DNA of 6,914 bases from an uncultured Erysipelotrichaceae bacterium (GCA_902783405.1 CACZQZ010000124.1:1-6914), one strand, 5' to 3'. Shown: positions 1-5,424, numbered from the stretch's first letter. The notes: a model not told the origin generated them from the letters alone. Program-made: numbers and translations.

Positions 1-45
1 CTTAAAGTAACATTATTGCAAAATAACATATTAAAACAAAAATAG
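1..45 (+). CDS. Possible C-terminal tail of an upstream gene (partial)
   Basis: Frame 1 is open from the first base of the window to a TAG at 43-45 and would encode a 14-residue tail, LKVTLLQNNILKQK. The other two plus-strand frames stop within the first ten bases. I do not recognise the peptide. A run this short can stay open by chance in AT-rich DNA, so this is a weak call, supported mainly by the tight packing of plus-strand genes in the rest of the window. No terminator follows it. The alternative is that all of 1-98 is intergenic. Confidence 0.3.
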   Translation, partial: LKVTLLQNNILKQK

Positions 46-74
46 TAAACATTTTGTCAAATCTATGATAAAAT
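46..74 (+). promoter_or_regulatory. Probable promoter of ychF (extended -10)
   Basis: TAAAAT at 69-74 is preceded by TGA at 66-68, giving an extended -10 box. TAAACA at 46-51 lies 17 bases upstream as a 4/6 match to the -35 consensus. Transcription would start near 81, leaving a short leader. A competing reading pairs TTGTCA (54-59) with TATAGT (74-79), but its 14-base spacer is too short. The extended -10 matches the style of the promoters at 2193 and 3291. Confidence 0.45.
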
Positions 75-98
75 ATAGTTTAGAAATGAGGAATGTTT

Positions 99-1205
99 AT
101 GAGTTTAACAGCGGGAATTGTAGGACTTCCTAATGTAGGAAAATCAACACTATTTAATGCAATAACTAAAAAAAATATATTAGCGGCTAATTATCCTTTT
201 GCTACTATCGATCCTAATGTTGGTGTTGTAACAGTACCAGATGAGAGATTAGATTTTTTAAATAATTTATATATTCCAGAAAGATGTATTGGAGCTACTT
301 ATGAATTTACGGATATTGCAGGTCTTGTTAAAGGGGCATCTAAAGGAGAAGGACTTGGAAATAAATTTTTATCTCACGTAAGAGAAGTAGATGCGATTGT
401 AGAAGTAGTAAGATGCTTTGAAGATAAAAATATAATTCATGTAAATAATGTAATTGATCCTATTGATGATATTGAAACAATCAATGTAGAATTAATGTTA
501 TCTGATTTAGAAATTGTTGATAATAGACTTACTAGAACAAGTAAAAAAGCGGCATTATCGCGAGATAAAGATGCAAAAATAGAATATGATTTACTTTGTA
601 AACTAAAAGAAAACTTAGAACAAAATATTCCAGTTAGAAAAATAAAGTTAACTGAAGAAGAAGAAAAACTAATAAAATCATTTCATTTTATTACACAAAA
701 ACCAATGATTTATATGGCAAATGTAGGAGAAGAAGATCTAATTAATGGAGGAAATTCTTATACCGATAAAGTTAAAGCATATGCAGAAGAAGAAGGCTCT
801 GAGATGATTGTAGTATGCGCTAAAATGGAATCAGAACTTGCTGAACTCACAGACGATGATAAAAAATTATTCCTAGAAGATTTAGGTATTAAAGAAAGCG
901 GGTTAGATAAATTAATACATGCTACTTATAAATTATTAGGTTTATCTACATTTTTTACAGCAGGATCTGATGAATGCAGAGCATGGACTTTTAAAAATGG
1001 AATGAAAGCACCAGAATGTGCTGGTATCATTCATACTGATTTTGAAAGAGGCTTTATTAAAGCAGAAGTTATGAGTTTTGATGATTTAAAGAATTTTGGT
1101 GATGAAAAAAAAGTAAAAGAAAACGGAAAAATGAGATTAGAAGGAAAAGAATATGTTATGCAAGATGGAGATATTTGCACATTTAGATTTAATGTGACAA
1201 AATAA
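99..1205 (+). CDS. ychF: Redox-regulated/ribosome-associated ATPase YchF (OLA1 family)
   Basis: YchF is a universally conserved cytosolic P-loop NTPase of the Obg/TRAFAC group that prefers ATP and associates with ribosomes. The 368-residue product matches the family's usual length of about 365. Visible motifs are the P-loop GLPNVGKST (9-17), the switch II DIAG (72-75) and, in place of the guanine-specific NKxD, NVGE (208-211), which is the family signature linked to ATP preference. The C-terminal TGS-like region carries HTDFERGFIKAEV (312-324) and ends with a typical LEGKEYVMQDGD...FRFNV stretch. I chose ATG 99 because GAGG at 88-91 lies 7 bases upstream. An in-frame ATG at 93 would sit only one base from that site, and the family begins directly with the SLTAGIVG strand. 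No clear terminator follows; the next gene has its own promoter. Identity is very secure; the exact cellular role of YchF in bacteria is less settled. Confidence 0.97.
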   Translation: MSLTAGIVGLPNVGKSTLFNAITKKNILAANYPFATIDPNVGVVTVPDERLDFLNNLYIPERCIGATYEFTDIAGLVKGASKGEGLGNKFLSHVREVDAIVEVVRCFEDKNIIHVNNVIDPIDDIETINVELMLSDLEIVDNRLTRTSKKAALSRDKDAKIEYDLLCKLKENLEQNIPVRKIKLTEEEEKLIKSFHFITQKPMIYMANVGEEDLINGGNSYTDKVKAYAEEEGSEMIVVCAKMESELAELTDDDKKLFLEDLGIKESGLDKLIHATYKLLGLSTFFTAGSDECRAWTFKNGMKAPECAGIIHTDFERGFIKAEVMSFDDLKNFGDEKKVKENGKMRLEGKEYVMQDGDICTFRFNVTK

Positions 1206-1217
1206 TCTCCTTTTTTC

Positions 1218-1247
1218 TTGACTAAAATAAAATATCTTTTATATAAT
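1218..1247 (+). promoter_or_regulatory. Strong sigma-A-type promoter of the nucleotidyltransferase gene
   Basis: TTGACT (1218-1223) is a 5/6 match to the -35 box and TATAAT (1242-1247) is a perfect -10, with an 18-base spacer. Transcription would begin around 1253-1255, leaving a leader of about 15 bases that is little more than the GGAGG site at 1259-1263. The upstream ATG at 1246 lies inside the -10 box and so cannot be the real start of the gene. Confidence 0.8.
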
Positions 1248-1269
1248 GAAATTAGAATGGAGGATGTAT

Positions 1270-2172
1270 ATGGATTATACACTACTAATTATGGCTGCCG
1301 GAATGGGTAGTAGATTTGGAGGACTTAAACAAATAGAACCAGTGGGTCCAAATGATGAGTTTATCATTGATTATTCGGTTTATGATGCAGTTAAAGCAGG
1401 ATTTACGAAAGTTGTATTTATCATAAAACGTGAAAATGAACAAATATTTAAAGAGACCATTGGTTCTAGAGTAGAAGGAAAAATAAAAGTTGAATATGTT
1501 TTCCAAGATATGGATAATTTGCCAGAGGGGTATGAAGTTCCAGAGGGAAGAGAAAAACCATGGGGAACTGCTCATGCAATACTATGTGCAAAAGATACGA
1601 TAAAGGAACCTTTCGCAATCATTAATGCAGATGATTTTTATGGAAGAGACGCTTATATGGTTATGATAAAAGCATTAAAAGAAAATATTGATAAAAATAG
1701 ATGTGTTATTGTAGGTTATGAAGCTGGTAACACTTTATCAGAAAATGGTTCTGTTAAAAGAGCTATCTGTGAAATGGAAAATGGTAAATTAACAAAATTA
1801 GTTGAAAGTAAAATTTGGGAAGAAAATGATATGATTAAAGTAGAACCATTAAATGGTAGTGAACCTTTTATAGTTACCAAAGATACTTTAGTATCTATGA
1901 ACATGTTAGGATTTGATTCATCTATTTTTGATACTTTAGAAAGAAAATTTCCTATATTTTTAAATGAAAATATTGAAAACTTAAAAAGTGAATACTTAAT
2001 TCCAGAAGTGGTTACAGAAGAATCGGAAAAAGGTAATTTAGAAGTAGACGTTTTAAAAACAAATGCTAAATGGTATGGAGTAACTTATAGAGAAGATAAA
2101 GAAGGAGTAGTATCAAAACTAAAAGAAATGACAGAAAATGGAATTTATCCAAGTCCTTTATGGAAAAAATAG
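1270..2172 (+). CDS. Nucleotidyltransferase family protein (NDP-sugar pyrophosphorylase-like)
   Basis: This 300-residue protein has the NTP_transferase (Rossmann-like) fold of enzymes that join a nucleoside triphosphate to a sugar phosphate or similar alcohol phosphate. The nucleotide-binding loop AAGMGSRFGGLK is at 9-20, with Lys20 in the place of the family's conserved Lys. PWGTAHA follows at 97-103, and NADDFYG at 119-125 supplies an acidic residue expected to bind the catalytic metal. The C-terminal half, including the ending NGIYPSPLWKK, is typical of an uncharacterised Firmicutes subgroup of similar length; I see no acyltransferase hexapeptide repeats. ATG 1270 is preferred because GGAGG (1259-1263) sits 6 bases upstream; ATG 1264 abuts that site. 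The gene appears to be monocistronic. The substrate cannot be read from the sequence: no sugar kinase, glycosyltransferase or choline gene is adjacent. The fold is sure, the specificity unknown. Confidence 0.85.
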   Translation: MDYTLLIMAAGMGSRFGGLKQIEPVGPNDEFIIDYSVYDAVKAGFTKVVFIIKRENEQIFKETIGSRVEGKIKVEYVFQDMDNLPEGYEVPEGREKPWGTAHAILCAKDTIKEPFAIINADDFYGRDAYMVMIKALKENIDKNRCVIVGYEAGNTLSENGSVKRAICEMENGKLTKLVESKIWEENDMIKVEPLNGSEPFIVTKDTLVSMNMLGFDSSIFDTLERKFPIFLNENIENLKSEYLIPEVVTEESEKGNLEVDVLKTNAKWYGVTYREDKEGVVSKLKEMTENGIYPSPLWKK

Positions 2173-2192
2173 TAAAAAATTTCTAAATTTAA

Positions 2193-2221
2193 TTTACAAA
2201 TTGATATTTTTTTGATATAAT
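2193..2221 (+). promoter_or_regulatory. Promoter of the rpsF-ssb-rpsR operon
   Basis: TTTACA (2193-2198), a 17-base spacer and a perfect TATAAT (2216-2221), with TGA at 2213-2215 giving an extended -10, make this the best promoter in the window. Transcription is expected at about 2227-2229, leaving a leader of about 63 bases. A near-consensus promoter fits a ribosomal protein operon. Confidence 0.85.
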
Positions 2222-2223
2222 CA

Positions 2224-2255
2224 CAAGCGAGTATGAATTTACTCCTTGCTTTTTT
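2224..2255 (+). terminator. Candidate terminator for transcripts arriving from upstream
   Basis: CAAG (2224-2227) and GAGTA (2229-2233), separated by a bulged C, pair with TACTC (2240-2244) and CTTG (2245-2248) around the loop TGAATT. This gives a nine-pair stem, followed by C and six T (2250-2255). It would form in full only in RNA reading in from the nucleotidyltransferase gene, which has no other visible terminator. RNA started at the rpsF promoter lacks most of the outer CAAG arm and keeps only the five-pair inner stem. Confidence 0.45.
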
Positions 2256-2290
2256 ATAAAAAGCCGAATAGACCATAGGGAGGTGTAAAA
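2229..2290 (+). promoter_or_regulatory. rpsF 5' leader, possible S6:S18-responsive RNA element
   Basis: CUCCUU (2242-2247) can pair with AGGGAG (2277-2282), which covers the Shine-Dalgarno site of rpsF. This stem encloses a hairpin, GCUUUUU (2248-2254) with AAAAAGC (2258-2264), stacked directly on its 5' side. The 3' side leaves an asymmetric bulge with CCG (2264-2266; its first C can also close the hairpin) and GACC (2271-2274). A CCG beside an asymmetric loop in the rpsF leader is the published hallmark of RNAs bound by the S6:S18 complex, which represses its own operon. The competing stem GAGUA (2229-2233) with UACUC (2240-2244) would free the site. The pairings are read directly from the sequence; the assignment to the S6:S18 motif is inference from memory of the motif. 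Confidence 0.55.
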
Positions 2291-2581
2291 ATGAAAAAAT
2301 ATGAAATCATGTATATTGTAAAACCAACTTTAGGTGAAGATGAACTAAAAAAAGTAAATGAAACTTTAAAAAATGGTTTAACTTCTAAAGGTGCAAATAT
2401 TATTGATTTTAAAGAGATGGGTCAAAAAGAATTAGCTTATGAAATTCAAAAATTCAAAAGTGGTTCTTACTTCTTATGTACTGTTGAATCAGAAAATGAT
2501 GAGGCTACAAAAGAATTTGATAGACTTGCTCGTATAAGTAGTGATGTTATTCGTCACTTAGTTACAAGAATCGATAAATAA
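2291..2581 (+). CDS. rpsF: 30S ribosomal protein S6
   Basis: S6 is a primary component of the platform of the 30S subunit, where it forms a heterodimer with S18 and binds helices 22-23 of 16S rRNA. The 96-residue product has the usual bacterial length and begins with the family's typical KKYEIMYIVKP strand. The middle carries the Gly-Gln-Lys-Glu-Leu-Ala-Tyr-Glu-Ile stretch (44-52), and it ends with VIRHLVTRID, which contains the conserved arginines that face rRNA. There is no long acidic C-terminal extension like that of E. coli S6. The start at ATG 2291 is fixed by GGGAGG (2278-2283), 7 bases upstream. It is the first gene of rpsF-ssb-rpsR, an arrangement conserved across Bacilli, and its partner S18 is encoded by the third gene. 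Confidence 0.97.
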   Translation: MKKYEIMYIVKPTLGEDELKKVNETLKNGLTSKGANIIDFKEMGQKELAYEIQKFKSGSYFLCTVESENDEATKEFDRLARISSDVIRHLVTRIDK

Positions 2582-2596
2582 GAAAAGAGGTAGTTT

Positions 2597-3052
2597 ATGA
2601 ACCGTGTAATGTTAATAGGTAGACTTACTACAAAACCAGAACTTCGCTATACTACTTCTAATATTCCTTTTACTAGATTTGCTATTGCAGTAGATAGAAA
2701 TTTCTCTAGTCGTGATGGACAAAGAGAAACAGACTTTATTAATATTATCGTTTGGAGAAAACAAGCAGAAAATGTTTGTAATTTCTTAGATAAAGGAAGA
2801 TTAGTTGCTATAGACGGAAGAATTCAAACAGGAAGTTATGATGATAAAGATGGAAATAAACGATATACTACGGATGTTGTGGCAGATAACGTACAATTTT
2901 TAGAAAGTAAAAATCAAGTACAATCTAGAAATGAAACTTCTGGACCAAGTCCATATGATTATCAAACAGAAGCTCCAAGTGTAAATGTAGAAGATGATCC
3001 ATTTGCCGATTTTGGAGATAGTGTTTCTATCGATGATGACTTTCTAGAATAA
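2597..3052 (+). CDS. ssb: Single-stranded DNA-binding protein SSB
   Basis: SSB coats single-stranded DNA during replication, recombination and repair, and recruits partner proteins through its acidic C-terminal tip. The product has 151 residues. The OB fold covers about 1-104, from MNRVMLIGRLTTKPELRYT through ETDFINIIVWRKQAENV to the final strand ending DNVQFLES. A low-complexity linker rich in Ser, Asn, Gln and Pro (about 105-135) follows, then an acidic tail. That tail ends IDDDFLE; the usual bacterial tip is DDDIPF or DDDLPF, so the terminal Pro-Phe is missing here although the acidic run is kept. The start is set by GAGG (2587-2590), 6 bases before ATG 2597, and the gene lies 15 bases after rpsF. 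The position between rpsF and rpsR identifies it as the housekeeping SsbA type. Confidence 0.96.
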   Translation: MNRVMLIGRLTTKPELRYTTSNIPFTRFAIAVDRNFSSRDGQRETDFINIIVWRKQAENVCNFLDKGRLVAIDGRIQTGSYDDKDGNKRYTTDVVADNVQFLESKNQVQSRNETSGPSPYDYQTEAPSVNVEDDPFADFGDSVSIDDDFLE

Positions 3053-3066
3053 GAAAGGAGATAACT

Positions 3067-3285
3067 ATGGCAGAATTTCATAGAAGAAAGAAAAAAGTTT
3101 GCCAAATGTGTGCTGGAAAAGAATTTGATTATAAAGATGTAGATATATTAAAGAAATATGTAAGCATGGATAGAGGTAGAATCTTATCTAGAAGAGCTAC
3201 TGGAAACTGTGCTAAACACCAAAGAATTATAGCTGGAGAAATTAAAAAAGCACGTCATATGGCTTTATTACCATTCGTTAAATAA
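3067..3285 (+). CDS. rpsR: 30S ribosomal protein S18 (zinc-binding form)
   Basis: S18 pairs with S6 on the 30S platform. The 72-residue protein shows the family core: a basic N-terminus (HRRKKKVC), YKDVDILKKYVS, then GRILSRRATGNCAKHQR and a C-terminal basic helix ending LLPFVK. Cys12, Cys15, Cys48 and His51 make a CxxC...CxxH set, the zinc-ribbon-like C+ form of S18; many bacteria carry instead, or in addition, a form without these ligands. ATG 3067 follows an AAAGGAG site (3054-3060) by 6 bases, and the gene starts 14 bases after ssb. It is the last gene of the operon: its TAA stop codon lies partly inside the left arm of the terminator stem. Confidence 0.97.
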   Translation: MAEFHRRKKKVCQMCAGKEFDYKDVDILKKYVSMDRGRILSRRATGNCAKHQRIIAGEIKKARHMALLPFVK

Positions 3286-3309
3286 ATATAGTGAAAACTA
3301 TATTTTTTT
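3284..3309 (+). terminator. Intrinsic terminator of the rpsF-ssb-rpsR operon
   Basis: AAATATAG (3284-3291) pairs perfectly with CTATATTT (3298-3305) around the loop TGAAAA, and TTTT (3306-3309) follows. The stem is mostly A-T, but its position right at the rpsR stop codon and the T run make it the operon's natural end. It overlaps the -35 region of the next promoter. Confidence 0.75.
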
Positions 3310-3319
3310 GTGGTATAAT
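3291..3319 (+). promoter_or_regulatory. Promoter of the polysaccharide deacetylase gene
   Basis: TATAAT (3314-3319), preceded by TGG (3311-3313), forms an extended -10 box. A weak -35, GTGAAA (3291-3296, 4/6), lies 17 bases upstream within the loop of the rpsR terminator. Transcription would start near 3326, giving a leader of about 15 bases that contains only the ribosome binding site AGGTGAG (3330-3336). Confidence 0.65.
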
Positions 3320-3340
3320 ATTAGATAGTAGGTGAGCTTT

Positions 3341-4831
3341 ATGGTAGAAGATGAAAAAGTAAATTATGATACAGAAGAGTTGTTAGAAAAAGATTTTACA
3401 CCAAAGTCTTCAAATAAAAAAAGAATTATTATTATCATTTTATATATATTTTTAATTATATTTGCTGTTTTCTGTGTACTTATGACACCTACGATTAAAT
3501 TAAAAGGAAAAGAAGAAATTAAGATTAATTATAAAGAAAAATATAAAGATCCTGGTTATGTAGCAAAAATAGTAACGAAAGATGTTTCTAAAAAAGTTAA
3601 AATAAAAGGAAAAGTAAATACTAAAAAATTAGGTACCTATGAATTAGAATATACTATTAAAAATTTTATTTTTACAGAAAAAGTGACGAGAACAGTAAAA
3701 GTAGTAGATGAAGAAAAGCCAGTAATTACTTTAAAAGGTAGTGAAGAAGCAAATGTTTGTCCTAAAAAAGAATATATAGAAGAAGGATATGAGGCAAAAG
3801 ATAATCATGATGGAAAATTAACTGATAAAGTTACTGTAAAAAAAGAAAAAGAAAAATGGACTTATGAAGTAAAAGATTCATCAAAAAATAAAGATAAAAA
3901 AGTGAGAAAAATAACTTATTCTGATAAAGAAAATCCAACAATTGAACTTTCTGGTTCTAGTCCTATGTATATAATTACTGGAAATACATATACAGAACCC
4001 GGATATAAAGCAAATGATAATTGTGATGGAGATTTAACTGAAAAAGTTAAAGTAGAAGGAAATGTGAATATAAATTCAGCTGGCACATATACATTAACTT
4101 ATACTGTAGAAGATGAATCTGGTAATAAAGCAGAAGCAAAAAGAACAGTAACTGTTCAAAATAGAAGCTATGTTTCAACGGGTAGTGGTTGTAATAAAGC
4201 AGGTGCAATTTATTTGACTTTTGATGATGGTCCACAAAACGGAACGACATCAAAAATATTAGATGTACTTAAAAATCAAGGAGTTAAAGCAACTTTCTTT
4301 GTAACTAATTTCGGGCCAGATTCTTTAATTCTTAGAGAATCTCAAGAAGGGCATACGGTTGCACTTCATACAGCAACTCATGATTATGCTAGATTGTATG
4401 CTAGTGTAGATGCTTATTTCAATGATTTAAATTCTGTTTCTTCAAGAGTAAAAAGAGTTACAGGGAAAGATTCTAAAATTATTCGTTTTCCTGGTGGAAG
4501 TAGTAATACAATTAGCAGAAGATATAGCAAAGGAATTATGTCCGTTCTTACATCTGAAGTGATTGCTAGAGGATATCGCTATCATGATTGGAATGTAGAT
4601 TCTGAAGATGCAGGTGCTTGTGCATCTAAAAATCCAACAGCTTCTTGTGTATACAATAATGTTGTAAACCATCTATCAAAAAGTAGATGTAATATGGTTC
4701 TTATGCATGATGTAAAATGGTATACAGCTAATGCTATTAATGATATTATTACATATGGAAAAAATAATGGTTATACATTTGAAGCAATTGATATGAATAC
4801 ACCTATGGTAGCTCAAAGAGTTAATAATTAA
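3341..4831 (+). CDS. Membrane-anchored polysaccharide deacetylase with Ig-like repeats (PgdA/NodB family)
   Basis: The 496-residue protein is predicted to be anchored with its C-terminus outside the cell. A cytoplasmic tail (1-28, ending NKKR) precedes one membrane segment (about 29-48). About 51-277 holds three Ig-like (DUF5011-type) repeats: the first degenerate, the second and third with the DN-x-DG-x-L-T signature. The NodB domain follows (about 284-496) with all five family motifs: TFDDGP (293-298; Asp295 base, Asp296 metal), His343 and His347, RFPGGS (382-387), DWNVDSED (416-423) and LMHD (454-457). It should therefore be an active metal-dependent deacetylase, most likely acting on N-acetylated peptidoglycan or another envelope glycan. 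Cysteines at 140, 228, 284, 427, 436 and 450 lie outside the membrane, which is unusual for Firmicutes. ATG 3341 is preferred over GTG 3332 because AGGTG (3330-3334), 6 bases upstream, is the better site. Confidence 0.88.
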   Translation: MVEDEKVNYDTEELLEKDFTPKSSNKKRIIIIILYIFLIIFAVFCVLMTPTIKLKGKEEIKINYKEKYKDPGYVAKIVTKDVSKKVKIKGKVNTKKLGTYELEYTIKNFIFTEKVTRTVKVVDEEKPVITLKGSEEANVCPKKEYIEEGYEAKDNHDGKLTDKVTVKKEKEKWTYEVKDSSKNKDKKVRKITYSDKENPTIELSGSSPMYIITGNTYTEPGYKANDNCDGDLTEKVKVEGNVNINSAGTYTLTYTVEDESGNKAEAKRTVTVQNRSYVSTGSGCNKAGAIYLTFDDGPQNGTTSKILDVLKNQGVKATFFVTNFGPDSLILRESQEGHTVALHTATHDYARLYASVDAYFNDLNSVSSRVKRVTGKDSKIIRFPGGSSNTISRRYSKGIMSVLTSEVIARGYRYHDWNVDSEDAGACASKNPTASCVYNNVVNHLSKSRCNMVLMHDVKWYTANAINDIITYGKNNGYTFEAIDMNTPMVAQRVNN

Positions 4832-4843
4832 AATTATTGTCAT

Positions 4844-4880
4844 AAAACAAGGTTTCCCTTGTTTTTCTTTTTCTTTTTCT
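4844..4880 (+). terminator. Intrinsic terminator after the deacetylase gene
   Basis: AAAACAAGG (4844-4852) pairs perfectly with CCTTGTTTT (4857-4865) around the loop TTTC. The pyrimidine tract continues as three TTTTTC hexamers (4862-4879). This is the strongest hairpin in the window. Its right arm also supplies the -35 region of the next promoter. Confidence 0.85.
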
Positions 4881-4887
4881 ATATAAT
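4859..4887 (+). promoter_or_regulatory. Promoter of the HD protein-mnmE-ZIP operon
   Basis: TATAAT (4882-4887) is a perfect -10 box. TTGTTT (4859-4864) lies 17 bases upstream but matches the -35 consensus only in TTG. Transcription would start around 4894, a few bases before the ribosome binding site. The spacer is a pure pyrimidine tract shared with the terminator of the previous gene. Confidence 0.6.
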
Positions 4888-4909
4888 GATTAAGGAAGAA
4901 GGAAAAACT

Positions 4910-5419
4910 ATGAGTAAACAAAAACGAAAACAAGAGTTTTCAGAAATCATTCATCATATTTTAACTAGTGAAGAATTCCAAAGAAGAAAAACTTTCAAAC
5001 ATCATGGGGAAGAAACAGTTTATGATCATAGTTTGAAAGTAGCTTATTATGCTTATATATGGGCTAAGTGGTTACACTTAGATGCTGAGGCTACAGCTAT
5101 AGGAGCACTACTTCATGATTTTTATACAACTCCATGGATGGATAATCCTGTAAAAGCTAAAAGAATAAGAGATATGCATGGGTTTGCTCATCCAAAAATA
5201 GCATTTGAAAATACAAAAAAATATTTTCCGGAAGTAGTAAACCCTAAAGTAAAAGATATTATTACAAAGCATATGTTTCCTTTGACACCAATTCCACCTA
5301 TTTATTTAGAAAGTTGGTTAGTTACATTTGCGGATAAATATGTATCTTTAAGTGTATTTAAAGATGTTAAAGATTTACCAAAATATGTTGGAATAAATAA
5401 AACTAAAAAAAGGAAGTGA
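4910..5419 (+). CDS. HD-domain phosphohydrolase of unknown substrate
   Basis: This 169-residue cytosolic protein is a single HD domain, the fold of metal-dependent phosphohydrolases acting on nucleotides and related phosphates. His40 (YDHS), His69-Asp70 (LLHDF) and Asp142 (FADK) are the diagnostic H...HD...D ligands. His94 (AHP) and His121 (KHMFP) are further candidate ligands, so a two-metal site is possible. The same pattern, with GALLHDF, KHMxPLTP and DKY motifs, is seen in a widespread uncharacterised Firmicutes family; I cannot name the substrate. ATG 4910 is chosen because AAGG (4899-4902) lies 7 bases upstream; reading further upstream in frame gives only a poly-Phe translation of the terminator tract. 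The last residues (NKTKKRK) are basic. Its TGA stop is five bases from the mnmE start, so the two are probably co-transcribed and perhaps translationally coupled. Confidence 0.85.
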   Translation: MSKQKRKQEFSEIIHHILTSEEFQRRKTFKHHGEETVYDHSLKVAYYAYIWAKWLHLDAEATAIGALLHDFYTTPWMDNPVKAKRIRDMHGFAHPKIAFENTKKYFPEVVNPKVKDIITKHMFPLTPIPPIYLESWLVTFADKYVSLSVFKDVKDLPKYVGINKTKKRK

Positions 5420-5424
5420 GATGT

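Noticed and set aside
59..81. Imperfect inverted repeat (CTAT...ATAG with flanking A/T pairs) over the ychF -10 region
   Set aside because: Only four solid pairs plus A-T flanks with a mismatch; in DNA this AT-rich it is expected by chance, so I do not call an operator.
1206..1217. T-rich run after ychF as a terminator
   Set aside because: There is a T run (1211-1216) but no upstream hairpin that could pair stably.
1031..1282. Minus-strand open frame of 83 codons across the ychF 3' end
   Set aside because: It is antisense to conserved coding sequence, crosses the next gene's promoter, has a low-complexity Phe/Ser-rich translation and shows no family motif.
1285..1904. Two minus-strand open frames inside the nucleotidyltransferase gene
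   Set aside because: They are fully antisense to a gene with intact motifs and their translations look random.
2173..2200. AT-rich palindrome-like stretch after the nucleotidyltransferase stop as a possible terminator
   Set aside because: The pairings (AATT around TACA, AAATTT repeats) are four to five A-T pairs with no proper T run after them. The hairpin at 2224-2248 is a better candidate.
4859..4909. N-terminal extension of the HD protein beginning at TTG 4859
   Set aside because: The added residues are a poly-Phe translation of the terminator and promoter spacer and would begin upstream of the transcription start.
4047..4933. Three minus-strand open frames opposite the deacetylase gene and its terminator
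   Set aside because: All are antisense to the NodB domain or terminator, show no recognisable domain and consist of AT-rich, Ile/Asn/Ser-biased translation. They are shadows of the real gene.
5416..5424. GTG 5416 as the start of mnmE
   Set aside because: It would add Met-Arg-Cys before the conserved MxDTI start and overlaps the ribosome binding site.
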